Positions 10,667 through 19,914 of a DNA stretch of 64,000 nt are shown here, one piece after another (position 1 is the stretch's first letter; each line of letters starts with the position of its first letter). Both the position numbers and the translations under genes were made by a program. The notes beneath the pieces were generated by a model, which worked only from the letters and a program-made list of their open reading frames with translations, did no database searches and was not told the origin of the DNA. The stretch spans positions 18,501-82,500 of the forward strand of contig CAUYUJ010014600.1 of the NCBI GenBank assembly GCA_963575745.1. Reading direction: 5' to 3'. The stretch is from Prorocentrum cordatum (lineage: Eukaryota; Sar; Dinophyceae; Prorocentrales; Prorocentraceae).

Positions 10667-10848
10667 GTACGGTCGGGGCGTTGACCTAAGGAACCCTAAA
10701 TAAGGAACGAGGCCCCTTGTTTCCATGCATTACGCTTCGACTTCTCATCGAAAGCCTAAGGACAACCTAGGGCAAACTGCAAAGCAACTTAGGAACACGG
10801 AGCCCCTCCCAAACGGAAAGGGTTCCTTCTTCAGCGCCCCGATTGTAC
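10667..10848. mobile_element. MITE-like element, family W
   Basis: A 182-bp segment. The left end reads GTACGGTCGGGGCGTTGA then AAGGAACCC. The reverse complement of the right end reads GTACAATCGGGGCGCTGA then AAGGAACCC, giving about 30 bp of terminal inverted repeat. Flanks GCTGCGTGGT (left) and GCTGTGCGGT (right) match at 8 of 10 positions, as expected of a diverged target duplication. It is the only copy in the window. Confidence 0.65.
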
Positions 10849-11061
10849 GCTGTGCGGTGCGAGCCCTGCGGCTGCCCACACGCGGCGCCCACGGGCGGCC
10901 ATGGACCGGGCATCCGGCACACCCCCACACGATCTTTGATCCGCGGGCCGAGAGCGCACCCCGTCCGGTCGAAGCTAAGCGGGCCGCGCGACGCTTGAAT
11001 TAGGCGGAGGGCGGGGAGGAGAAAGGAACACCCCCACACAGCACCCGCCCAGACAAAGCTA

Positions 11062-11188
11062 GGATCGGGAGAAATCGCTCCAGAGCGTTCCGGAGCGCTC
11101 TCAGAGCGTTCCGGAACGCTCTGGAGCGGCCGCGGCGCCCACACATCCTCCAAACCCGCCGATTCTCAGAGAGTTCGAGTCCCGATCC
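11062..11188. mobile_element. MITE, family L, copy 1, with strong hairpin
   Basis: A 127-bp element with ends GGATCGGGA / TCCCGATCC. Its interior at 11076-11128 is a near-perfect palindrome: 25-bp arms beginning CGCTCCAGAGCGTTCCGGAG, one mismatch, loop TCA. The rest reads GGCCGCGGCGCCCA, CATCCTCCAAACCCGCCGA. A copy at 52630-52760 is almost identical, which suggests recent activity or conservation. Confidence 0.8.
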
Positions 11189-11289
11189 GCCTGATCCCCG
11201 TCCGCGTCCCTCCGTCTCACGAAGCGGAGCCCTTCCCCTTCGCCAGCACAAGTTATACTTCTCGTGGTGAGGGGGGGGACGAGGAGGAA

Positions 11290-11535
11290 GGGGAGGCCTC
11301 CTCCTCCTCCTCCTCCTCGTCCTCCTCCTCCTCCTTGTCCTCCTCCTTTCTCGTCTTCCTCTTTTTGACGCTGATCGGACTTTATGCTAGAGCACGCAGC
11401 GTTCATGTCGTCGCCCTCCTCCTCCTCCTCCTCCTCCTCCTCCTCCTCCTCCTAGTCCTTCTCCTCGTCCTCCTCCTCCTCCTCCTCTCCTCCTCCTCCT
11501 CCTCCTCCTCCTCCTCCTCCCCCTCCTCCGCTTCT
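11290..11535. repeat. (CCT)n microsatellite in two blocks
   Basis: CCT blocks at about 11298-11346 and 11417-11530 are separated by about 60 bp of ordinary sequence. Confidence 0.9.
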
Positions 11536-11714
11536 TCCTCTCACTCTTTCTCTGTTGGTGCAAGCACTGTGCAGGGGCAGAAGCAGCAGGCGCAAGAGCA
11601 TGAGGCAGACGGGCAGGAGCGGATCAGCGGGTCCTCCCTGGCTCCGCACTCGTTCAATCAGGCTGGCTGAACATCGGAGGACGCCCGCGCCCAAACAGTG
11701 TCTGACCCTCATCC

Positions 11715-11980
11715 TCCTCCGTCCACCCTCCTCCTCCTCCTCCTCCTTTTCTTCTTCTTTTCATTAGTATTCGTCTTCTTCTTTCTTCTCTTCTTCCTCC
11801 TCCTCCCTCCTCCTCCTCTCCTCCCTCCTCCCTCTCCCTCTCCTCCTCCCTCCTCCCTCCCCCCCTCCTCCCTCCCCTCCTCCCTCCTCCCTTCCTCCTC
11901 CCTCCTCCCTCCTCCCTCCTCCTCCTCCCTCCTCCTCCTCCTCCTCCTCCTCTTCCTCCCCCCCCTCCTCCCTGTGCTGT
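11715..11980. repeat. (CCT)n / polypyrimidine tract
   Basis: TCCTCC repeats interrupted by TTCTTCTT blocks at 11750-11800 and by CCCTCCTC blocks. It runs up to the sequence preceding family G copy 1. Confidence 0.85.
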
Positions 11981-12032
11981 TCTCCCTCTCCTTACCTGGA
12001 GGCCTCCCTAATAGGGCCCGCGAAGTTCGATC

Positions 12033-12166
12033 GGGTCGGAGGATCGCGCCGCATCGCCAGTGCATCCCCGATGCATCGGCGTCGTCGGCGATTTATCGGC
12101 GATGTCGGGTTCCGCATAGAGCCGCATCGCCAATGTCTCTGCGATGCGGCACGAACCTCCGTCCCC
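12033..12166. mobile_element. MITE-like element, family G, copy 1 (diverged)
   Basis: The left end GGGTCGGAGGATCGCGCC is followed by GCATCGCC and CGATGCATCGGCG units. The right end is GCGATGCGGC...CCTCCGTCCCC. The better-preserved copies at 60178-60348 and 62618-62768 have the same ends and the same GATGCATCGGCGATG palindromic interior. Confidence 0.6.
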
Positions 12167-12169
12167 ATC

Positions 12170-12630
12170 AGCTCGGACCACGATTGGGAGGCATGGATTT
12201 CCTCCCTCCTCCCCTCCTGCACCCCTCCCCTCTCTCGCCCTCCTCCTCCCCCATCCCGCCTCCCCTGGGATCCGAGGTTATCAAAGAATTGCACCATCGC
12301 GATAAATCGCGACGAGAGCCCTGGACCCCATCTTTCTGCGCCATTGTCCGAGCCTGCTCGATCTGTCAGGGTCCCGGGCACCGGATCTGTGCAGACGCGC
12401 GAATTGACGTTAGCAAAACAGCAATGCTCGGGTCTGAAGGTCCCTCCCCCCCTCCTTCTCCCCGTCCCCGGCGGTCGTTTTGGGAGTTGCTTTCTGGGGG
12501 TCGATAAATGCTGGGGGAAGAGGAGCACGCACCTGTCGTGCCCCTTCTGGGTCCCAGGGGGCTCCCGCAGGGCCCCTGTGGAGCCCCTTCGAGGGGACAA
12601 AAGGTGCGCCTGTCTCCACCCTCCATTCAC
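12170..12630. other. Unassigned sequence
   Basis: GC-rich with a pyrimidine-rich stretch at 12200-12260. No gene or repeat is recognised. Confidence 0.3.
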
Positions 12631-12890
12631 ACGTCGGTCGGAAGACGTAGGTGACAAGCATGAAGCAGGAAGGCGGATTCAGTGGACTGGGTCCAGGCCC
12701 CCCACAGAATGACAAAACACAGCAAAAGCGTGTCGATTCTTGAAGTAGGAAGGCGCTTGAAGTAGGGCGGATTACGCTGATTGGGCCCAGGCCCCCCAGA
12801 GAATGGCAAAACACAACACAAGCGTGTCGACTCTTGGAGTAGGAAGGCGTTTGACGTAGATTGGGATCTGGGCGTCCAAAAATACCTACT
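12630..12890. repeat. Dispersed repeat family Y, copy 1, with internal 88-bp duplication
   Basis: CACGTCGGTCGGAAG, AAGCATGAAGCAGGAAGGC, then twice in tandem GGGYCCAGGCCCCCCA, AATGRCAAAACACA, CGTGTCGAYTCTTG and AGTAGGAAGGCG, ending AGATTGGGATCTGG. A related copy at 63830-64000 has a single unit. 54915-54968 resembles its tail. Confidence 0.65.
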
Positions 12891-12912
12891 TTCAACGACG
12901 GGCGCTTCTGCA

Positions 12913-13089
12913 GGGGCCCTGCGACACACAAATAAATACACACAAATAACCGGATTCCCCATATCTTCCCATACTTTCTGGAATGTTGTCTTCCCCCCCT
13001 CCCCCACTTCCCATATTTCCCCATCCTTTCCTGGGGATCGACGATTGATTGTGTCTGTGTGTGTGTGTGTGTGTTTTTTCCCTCCTGAG
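12913..13089. repeat. Dispersed repeat family C, copy 3
   Basis: The same motif order as the other C copies, with a longer (TG)n run at 13048-13075 before CCCTCCTGAG. Confidence 0.75.
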
Positions 13090-13119
13090 TTTACTGCCCC
13101 CCCTGTCGCGACGCCCGCC

Positions 13120-13510
13120 CTCGGGGGCGCCCGAGAGGGGGAGGCGTCCGAGATGGGCGGGCGCAGACCGTGGCCGGCGGCACGCGCGCGGCGCAGGGGG
13201 GGACGGGGGGGAAGCCTGGGACGCACTGGGAAAGGCAGAGGGCGCCATGACATCTCGGGAACTCTTCCTCCTCCTCCTCCTCCTCCTCCTCCTCCTCCTC
13301 CTTCTCCTCCTCCTCCTCCTCCTCCTGCTCATCCTTTCCCCCCGCCTCCCACGATTGTCGTTTTCGCCGTCGTCCTCCTCATGCGGAGGAGTGAGGAGGA
13401 TGACCAGGAAGATGTTTTTAAACGTTCGGGGGGCGCGTGTCCATACGTATCACTTGGGATCTCGTTGGCCCTGGCCATGATATCCCCCCCTCCCCGCGTA
13501 CTCATCACCC
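13120..13510. repeat. Family E, copy 2, split by a CCT tract
   Basis: The E left part (GAGAGGGGGAGGCGTCC, GTGGCCGGCGGCACG, GGCGCCATGACATCTCGGG) lies at 13130-13260. The E right part (GGCCATGATATCCCCCC, CATCACCCCC) lies at 13470-13510. Between them are a (CCT)n tract (13263-13328) and other sequence, so the hairpin of intact copies is disrupted. Confidence 0.55.
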
Positions 13511-13522
13511 CCTTCTGGGGAG

Positions 13523-13640
13523 ACAACCGGGTACCGACACCGCTACTCCCCGGACCTCTCCTGGGGTGCGTTCTGAACGGGATTTCGAAGCGATGCCAGC
13601 GGTGGCGACGAGGGCCTCCCAGGAGGCCCGAAAAAGGGAA
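13523..13640. repeat. Dispersed repeat family U, copy 2
   Basis: Matches 3222-3340 in the order ACCGACACCGCTACTCCCCGG, CTCTCCTGGG, GTTCTGAACGG, GACGAGGGCCTCCC. Confidence 0.65.
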
Positions 13641-13854
13641 GACGGGCGAACGGTAAAGGTAATATGGATTCCTTTTCCTCCTCTGATCCTTTGCCGCCCC
13701 CGAAGACCACCCGCCAGCGACGCCCCCCCTCGAGCAGGGACCGACCACCTCGGCATTCCGATAGGCCTACTACGATATGCTCTTAGAACCCAACAGCGAT
13801 GGTTTTTAATATATGTTCATCGAACACAGACCCGATGTCCATCTAGGAGCCAGG

Positions 13855-14475
13855 AAAGCACACAAAGGGATTGGACACAAAGGGTTTTGGCACCACCAAT
13901 GGTGCAACGCATGTGCACACATGCGCCTGGGTCCCCACCGATCCGAACCAGGGTTGATGCGCGGCCGTGCTCTCGGATGCAGTTGACATGTATGGCGTGG
14001 CAAGGCTGTCGGCGGCGACGCGATCCCAAGACCCGCTACCAACAAACATTCCATGGTGGTTTGGCACAGCCAAACCACCGTGCAACGTCAGTTTGTTCAT
14101 CAGTTGACAGCAGCACGCGTCGCGGCAGCAGAACAAGCTAGCGCGCGGGCATGCAGGGCCGGCGATGTGGTTGGCCAGCTGCCAGCGCGAATTCGGCAGA
14201 AGAGCCGAAATCCACGTAGGATCGTTTTGGGCGTGGTATCCGGCGCAGCTGCATCGCACTGCCAGGCGCCGCGGCCTTGCGATTGTAGCGCCATGCCCCG
14301 TGCGTTCCTCGGGGCGGGAAAGTAAGCTCTACACAAAGGAATCGCGCGTGCTCTTGTGGGGGCGGCGAAAACGATCGTACACAAAGGAAATTCCTTTGTG
14401 CGCCCCCCGCGTTGTCAGTGTAACCAGACCGCACACCAAGGAATTACGCGAGACTTTCGTGGCACACAAAGGAAT
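13855..14475. repeat. Interspersed CACAAAGGAATT motif, six or more copies, with hairpins
   Basis: CACAAAGG[A/G][A/T] words occur at about 13860, 13876, 14333, 14381, 14433 (diverged) and 14463. At 14381-14401 two face each other as the perfect palindrome CACAAAGGAA-A-TTCCTTTGTG. A separate stem lies at about 14055-14083 (GGTGGTTTGGC / GCCAAACCACC, 3-nt loop). No gene is apparent, and the function is unknown. Confidence 0.5.
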
Positions 14476-14479
14476 TACA

Positions 14480-15250
14480 GCACCGCCCTTTGGGTTGCAC
14501 TCTTCGCGCGCGGTGACAGCTCCGAGCTGGAAAGGAAGGGGGGGGCGGGACAAGGCAAAGAAGGGGAAGAGGAAAGGGAAGAGGAGGGCGAGAAAGAAGC
14601 GAAAGAAGCAACGGAAGGAAGCCAGGATGCGCGCAAGCGAAGCTAACGCTGCGCGTCGAGACAGTTGCTCGTTCGTTCGGTTGGCCGTGCGGCAGATGAA
14701 TAGAAAAATAATTGTCTGCTGCGTACGAAGGGATTTCTTGGGAATGAGGCTCGCGCTCTCTTCCCAACCCTCTTTCCCACGACCCGTTGCGAGCGCGCGG
14801 CGATTTGTTCTGGCCCGTGGGCAGAGGACTGCCAGTTGCTGGCGAACGGCCTTTCCACCCGTCACGCGTTCCGAACAAATGCGACCAGCTAAACGCGCTT
14901 ACCACGCAAACCGCCAGCTCCAAACACCGACGCCACCCCGATCCCCGCATCCGTGCCATGCAACCACGACGCCCCCTTCCGGCGCAAAACCAATAACACT
15001 CTGTGTGTGTATGTGTTTTTCCTGTGGTGAATATCGGGGCAAGCCAGCCTCAACCAGAAATGCTCTAAGAACACTTCGTGCAAACTACAGAAAGGTTCTC
15101 AGAACGCGTGCTTTCGGAAAAGGCGCGCAACGCACTTCTCGAAATGCTTCGGAGCCTTCTGAAAAGGACCGCCCCCTCTCTGCCTTTCCCCTGGGTGCGC
15201 CGACCATAGGGAGGAAAGGGGGAGGAGGTTAGAGGGAGGCACCTGCGGGA
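14480..15250. other. Unassigned sequence
   Basis: A purine-rich block (14530-14620) is followed by ordinary GC-rich sequence. 15035-15090 resembles 8265-8345 (GACCAGAAATGCTCT-like, CGTGCAAACTACA). No gene is recognised. Confidence 0.3.
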
Positions 15251-15254
15251 AAAG

Positions 15255-15475
15255 AAGAGGAGGAGGACGAGGAGGAGGAGGAGGAGGAGCGGCCAAGAGG
15301 GGGAGGAAAAAGAGGAGGAGGAGGAGGAGGAGAAAGAGGAGGAGGAAAAGCGAGGAGGAGCGAGGAGGAGGCGCAGTAGGGGTAGCGAGGAGGAGGAAGA
15401 GGAGAAGGAGGAGGAGGAGGAGGAGGAGGAGGAGGGGGAGGACAAGTAGGAGGAGGAGTAGGAGGAACGTGTCGT
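15255..15475. repeat. (AGG)n tract
   Basis: An interrupted AGG/GAGCGAGGAGG repeat, of opposite polarity to the CCT tract that begins 190 bp downstream. The two could pair as inverted repeats. Confidence 0.85.
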
Positions 15476-15484
15476 GCAGACCAC

Positions 15485-15625
15485 ATTCGGTGCTCGAACC
15501 CCCGGGACGCTCCACGGGCCGGCGCCCCCCGGCCGCGCTGCCTTTGACGCCCCCCAGCGGCGCCCGCACGGCCGCTGGACGCCGCCCGGGGTGGCCAGCG
15601 GTCCGCGGGCCGCGAAGCCTGCTCG
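15485..15625. repeat. Repeat N, copy 1 (upstream of the LINE)
   Basis: GGTGCTCGAACCCC, ACGGGCCGGCGC, CCGCGCTGCYTTTG and GCGGTCCGCGGGC occur in this order both here and at 23885-24020, in direct orientation. The two copies flank the CCT tract and the LINE inside it. Confidence 0.6.
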
Positions 15626-15654
15626 CTGACGAGTCTTGGGCGTGTATTGGCCCT

Positions 15655-16220
15655 CCTCCCTCCTCCTCCTCCTCCTCCTCCTCCCTCCTCCTCCTCCTCC
15701 TCCTCCTCCTCCCTCCTCCTCGCTCCTCCTCCTCCTCGCTCCTCCTCCTCCCCTCCTCTCCTCCTCCTCCTCCTCCTCCTCCTCCTCCCTCCTCCTCCTC
15801 CTCCTCCTCCTCCTCCTCCCTCGCTCCTCCTCCTCCTCCTCCTCTCCTTCCTCCTCGCTCGTCCTCCTCCTCCTCCTCCTCCCTCCTCCTCGTCCTCTCC
15901 TCCTCCTCCTCCTCCTCCTCCTCCTTCCGCTCCTCCTTCTGTTCCTCGCTCCTCCTACTGCTCCTCCTCCTCGCTCCTCCTCCTCTTCCTCCTCCTCGCT
16001 CCCCCTTGCTTCTCCTCCTCCTCCTCCTCCTCGCTCCTCCTCCGCCTCGCTCGCTCCTCCTCCTCCTCCTCCTCCTGCTCCTCCTCGCTCCTCCTCGCTC
16101 CTCGCTCCTCGCTCCTCGCTCCTCGCTCCTCGCTCCTCCTCTCCTCCTCCTCCTCCTCCTCCTCCTCTTCCTCCTCCTCCTCCTCGCTCCTCGCTCCTCC
16201 TCCTCCTCCTCCTCCCCCTC
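15655..16220. repeat. (CCT)n tract with CGCTCCT variants; LINE insertion target
   Basis: About 560 bases of CCT with CTCGCTCCT variants, continuing after the LINE at 23795-23880. The last 17 bases (16204-16220, TCCTCCTCCTCCCCCTC) are repeated exactly at 23795-23811. Confidence 0.9.
16204..16220. repeat. Target-site duplication of LINE-1, left copy
   Basis: TCCTCCTCCTCCCCCTC abuts the spliced leader and equals 23795-23811. The CCCCC interruption makes the match more specific than a plain CCT repeat, but a low-complexity target leaves some doubt about the exact length. Confidence 0.7.
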
Positions 16221-16240
16221 CGTAGCCATTTTGGCTCAAG
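16219..16240 (+). other. Dinoflagellate spliced-leader sequence (relict, at LINE 5' end)
   Basis: Bases 16220-16239 read CCGTAGCCATTTTGGCTCAA, preceded by T and followed by G. This is a perfect match to the published 22-nt consensus DCCGTAGCCATTTTGGCTCAAG. The next bases are AATGCTGC rather than a GT splice donor, so this is a leader acquired by trans-splicing and copied back into DNA, not an SL RNA gene. Confidence 0.95.
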
Positions 16241-16402
16241 AATGCTGCACCTGAGGGCTCCGCGCCCTCGTGCCGAACTGGAAGCTGCTAGTCCGCAGCA
16301 GTGCCAAGGCCTTGTGCCTGACAGCTTTTGCCAGTCCTGCACGGGCTTCTGGCAGCCCATCTTTCGTCTGCTCCTGACGGAGCTAGTTGCTACGGCGCTG
16401 CG

Positions 16403-17580
16403 ATGGCCCCCGCCCCGTGGCGTATCCCCGACGATGCGGTGGAAACCTGGACGAGGCAACCCTGGATCCGTGTTCCGCCTGGGGGCGCCAAGGCTGGGCA
16501 GAATCGTGGCGTTCGGCTTTACACTGTGTGCTCTTGTGGTCACTGGACTTGGAATGGCCTCCTGGCCAAGAGGCACAATCTCTGCGTCGGGTGCCAGTCC
16601 CAGTGCCACCCGCTCAGCTCCTCTGTCGTCGGCGGCGGCCAGATGCTTCTGTACACCGGTGCTGAGGAGTCTGGATGGGGTGAGGGAGGCAGCAAGTCCA
16701 AGGGTCGCTGGCGCAAGGGTACTCAGGCGCTGCAGGTGCAGCAGGGCCCCTCCGAGGCCATCCCTCCTCAAGCTCTCGCGGCTGTCAAGGAGGCTGCTTC
16801 ACACCTCGCGCCTGACCTTGCCCAGAAGTTGTTCGCTCAGTTCGTGCCCAAGCCTCCGCCCCAGCCCCAGGCGACACCGCATGCCGAGTGGCAGCGCGCA
16901 TCTCAGGCCAAGAAGGCGTCCAAGGAGAAGCTCGACAAGGCCCTGGCGCGCCGCGCGGCGCTGGACAAGGAGGCGAGTGACCTGGACAAGCACCTTGACG
17001 AGCTCATGGCGAAGGATCTGGAGAACGCTGACATACTTGAGCAGGCCACTCGTAAGCTTGCCGTCGGTGTTCTCAAGCCTGCTGAGCCCATTCCCAGCAA
17101 TAACGTCATTCCCGTCGACGCCCTCTTCAAGGACTCCGCTGATGAGATCAAACTCGACTTTGGTGAAGAGCTGGACGTTTCGGGGCCTGCTTTCTCGGCC
17201 GAGGACCGCGAGGGATTTGAGAAGTTCAAGCTTGAGCAGTCCCAGCAGGTCAAGACCCTCTTGCACGGAAGGCAGTCCCAGTACAAGACGCACCAGGAGG
17301 AATACCAGAAGCGGATGGGCGAGCTGCGTAAGAAGCGCAAGACTACGGATGGTGCGGTTGCAGCAGGGGTCGCGGCTTCTCAAGGTGCGGGCAGCCAGAG
17401 CGCCGCTTCCTCTCAGGCGCCTGCGGCTGATGCGCCGACGCTGCCCCCGTGGCTGCTGAGGCCCCTGCCGAGCCGACCGACAAGGAGAAGAGGATCGAGA
17501 AGGTGCGCGCTGACACTCTCGCACGGGCTAAGGCTGCTGCTGCTCGGGCCAAGGTTGAGGCTCGTGAGTCGGGCTCCTAG
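16403..17580 (+). pseudogene. LINE-1 ORF1 (zinc-knuckle / coiled-coil protein), one frameshift
   Basis: The frame starting at ATG 16403 reads MAPAPWRIPDDAVETW and continues with a cysteine/histidine cluster at residues 43-68 (C43, C45, H47, H58, C61, C64, C68; CSCGH...CVGCQSQC). A Lys/Ala/Glu-rich probable coiled coil follows at about 165-220 and a second charged helix at about 270-310. Near 17440 the frame shifts by one base. The other frame continues with a basic, Ala-rich tail (EKVRADTLARAKAAAARAK) to TAG at 17578-17580, for a product of about 390 residues. LINE ORF1 proteins usually bind RNA and chaperone the ribonucleoprotein; the zinc cluster and coiled coils fit that role by inference. 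The frame is also open upstream to 16328, and an ATG at 16242, just after the leader, is in another frame. The start at 16403 is chosen on protein-like composition. Confidence 0.7.
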
Positions 17581-17982
17581 CTCTGCTGGTGATGGTCAAG
17601 CGTGTGACAGCTGTTCTACCTGCAGCTCTCCTGGCGGTGCGCTCTCAAGATCGGCCTCCTCGTGTTCGCTTTCTTCTGCGCCGTCCACTTCGACGGCAAG
17701 CGCCCCCTTTTCTCTCCCGCTGTTGACGACCTCTCCTGGTGCTACTACGTCCTCGTCGGTTTCAGACGACGGGCGCTCACTCACCGTGCCTGCGAAGGCA
17801 ATGGCCCCGCGGACGGTTCCTGCTGCAGGTTGGCCCTGCCAAGACCTCAGCACGGATTCCCGCGGCGCGAGTATTGCTGGAGGCTCGGCAGACGACGCCA
17901 CATGTGCTTCGGGTTCATACGTTGGGCGCTCACTCACCGTGCCTGCGAAGTCAATGACCCCTAGGACGGTACCTGCTGCAGG
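17581..17982 (+). pseudogene. LINE-1 region between ORF1 and the EEP frame
   Basis: The true start of ORF2 is not clear. An ATG at 17592 opens a frame (MVKRVTAVLPAALLAVRSQD) that meets a stop near 17723. A different frame stays open through a 153-bp duplicated segment (see 17771-18076). ORF2 must change frame by about 18060-18090 to reach the endonuclease frame. This region may be the eroded ORF2 N-terminus. Confidence 0.45.
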
Positions 17983-18076
17983 TTGGATCTGCCAAGACCT
18001 CAGCACGGACCCCCACGGCGCGAGTCTTGCTGGAGGCTCGGCAGGCAACGCCACATGTGCTTGCGGCACGGCCACT
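17771..18076 (+). repeat. 153-bp tandem duplication inside LINE-1
   Basis: GGGCGCTCACTCACCGTGCC begins units at 17771 and 17924. The two units stay about 90% identical through GGCAACGCCACATGTGCTT. The period of 153 keeps the reading frame (51 codons; GRSLTVPAK...AGWPCQDLSTD repeated). This is either an element-wide feature of ORF2's N-terminal region or a duplication private to this copy. Confidence 0.85.
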
Positions 18077-19914
18077 CCTGCGTTGGTTGCGGCATCTACT
18101 GCTTCGGGCTCGACGGCGACCTCGGCCCCGTGCTCGACCTCAACGGCAGGCAGGCGGTTGCGCTGGCTCCAGTCCAGAAGGCGCGCGGTGTGGGAGGCGC
18201 CGCTGGAGAGGGGACGGCCCCTGGCTCCCAGGGGTGCGCGGTCCTGCGGGAGCCCGCTGCAGGGCACGCCGCGAACTCGGTCCTCACCTGTAAGGACCAG
18301 GATCCTGAACGGCGTGAGGCCATTCGTCAGCATCTTATCATGGAGCGTCGTATTCGGTTATACACTAACTTCTGGCTCCAGGACCCGAGTCTGTTGGATG
18401 AGCCCACCAACCAAGCTTACTGGATGCGCTTGTGTGCCACTTATGTTTCCGACTTGCTTACCCAGGGTGTTTACGATCCTCTCGTCTTGGGGCAGTCGGC
18501 TCGGACTGGCATTGAGAACTTGGTTGCCGTGAGGCGCGACATGGCTCATGACGTCTGTCTTTCGGCCTGGAGGTCCAGGAGGAGTGCGAGGGCTCGCTAC
18601 CATAACAACATGCGTTTGCTTTCGCAGTCAGACCCTGATGCATGGGAAGAGGAACGTCGTCGTCACGCCCGCTCCTGGGTCCTTGCTGAGCGTGAGTTTG
18701 ACACCTCCAACCGTGCCTCAGGCCCTGGGGCTATTGTCGCTACTGGTGGGTCGCCTGCCTGTGCTGCTGGGAATCCTGGTTCGCCAAGTTCTTTGGTCGC
18801 AGGGCCGTCGAACCTTTCCCTGCGGCCCACGGGGTTGGAGCAATCGCCCAGTGGTGCCCCTAGTGGATCAGGCGGCGGGCCCGTTTTGCTGGATTCGCAT
18901 GACGATGAGTGTCAGGGGCCTGGGCCTGACCCTGACAGTGACACCGCCCCCCAGCGTTCCTTGTCCATTGTCTACTCAAACATCAGCGTATGGGGCCCAA
19001 CCGCTTGCAGGTGGGTTGCAGCATGCTCGGCAGACATCATCATTTTTGACGAGCACAGGATGCGCGGTTACAAGTACCAGGCGATGGCCAAGAAGCTTCA
19101 CAAGCTGGGCTGGAAGGTTGCGGCGCAGGCCGCTGAGCCCACGCTCGCTGATGATGCATCGTCAGGTGTTCTTGTTGCCGCGCGTTCTCATCTTGGGCTA
19201 TCACAGTTAACATGCGAGGCGGGTGAGTGGACTACGGCTGGAACGGCTCGGTGGTTGTTGTGTACCCTGAGGCTTCGGAAGGTTTCCCTGACCATCGTCC
19301 CTGTCTACCTGGTCACGGGGGGTGAGCTCAGCGGTCAGGACCTCGAGCTGCTGGCGGACCTCGGCGCCCATCTGAGCGCGGCAGGTGTTCCCGCCTTTGT
19401 GGTGGGCGACTGGCAGGTGGACCAGAGTGTTCTTGAGGAGTCAGGTTGGCTGGAGCCTCTCGGCCTCGTCCCTGTTCCTGTGCCTGGTGTTTCAGTTGCG
19501 TGCTCTGGGGTCTCCACCAGTCGGATCGATTGCGCTTTGGTCTCTGCTAGCTTCTCTAGTGCCGTCCAGTTTAGGTCGCTTGTTCCAGTGCCGTGGGGCA
19601 CTCACGCCGCTTTGGAGTTTCAGGTTTGGGCTTCCCCCAGGGCCATCATGCTTTGGAAGGCCATGCGACCTAAGCCCATTCCTGTCAAAGGCGTTGCTGC
19701 CCCTGTTGAAGCCTGGCCGCACTTCCCGGTGCAGGCGCAGCTGCTGCAACGCAAGCGGCCAGACTTCTTCAAGGCCAACTATGCCGCTGCCGGTCTCCTC
19801 AAGCTCGAGCATGACAACATCCAGGTCTCTCTCGATTTAGGTGCCCAGTTGTCTACCTGGATTGTTGCTCTGGAGCTTGAGGCCTTCTCGAAGCTTGGTG
19901 TGGCCCAGGATTAG
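17983..19914 (+). pseudogene. LINE-1 ORF2 part 1: N-terminal region and EEP endonuclease domain
   Basis: A 643-codon open frame. Residues 100-240 form a charged helical region (ERREAIRQHLIMERR, YWMRLCATYVSDLL). Residues about 326-548 match an endonuclease/exonuclease/phosphatase fold, the APE-type nuclease that nicks target DNA for LINE integration. LSIVYSNISVWG stands at the N-terminal strand, IIIFDEHRM at the metal-binding Glu position, FVVGDWQVD where most families have GDFN, SRIDCALVS at the SxID motif, and WGTHAALEF where SDH is usual. The Gln for Asn and Thr-His for Ser-Asp-His changes are notable; they may be lineage features or decay. The frame ends at TAG 19912-19914, which is premature because the same frame continues as coding afterwards. 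The start at 17983 is only the first ATG in frame. Confidence 0.8.

Noticed and set aside
11160-11190. tRNA or SINE B box (GAGTTCGAGTCCCG) inside family L copy 1, and a similar word at 60463
   Set aside because: No A box at suitable spacing and no cloverleaf. In family L it is part of the terminal repeat, and the second L copy does not keep it.
16219-16240. SL RNA gene
   Set aside because: An SL RNA gene would continue with a GT donor and an Sm-type site. Here the leader is joined to AATGCTGC and the LINE, so it is a reverse-transcribed leader.
15065-16771. Very long open frames across CCT/AGG tracts (568 codons on the minus strand here; similar at 1768-3018, 46989-48521, 48744-49959, 52765-53838)
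   Set aside because: CCT/AGG repeats contain no stop codon in any frame, so long frames are expected. The products are Ser/Pro/Leu/Glu/Arg/Gly homopolymers without domains, and they overlap on both strands.
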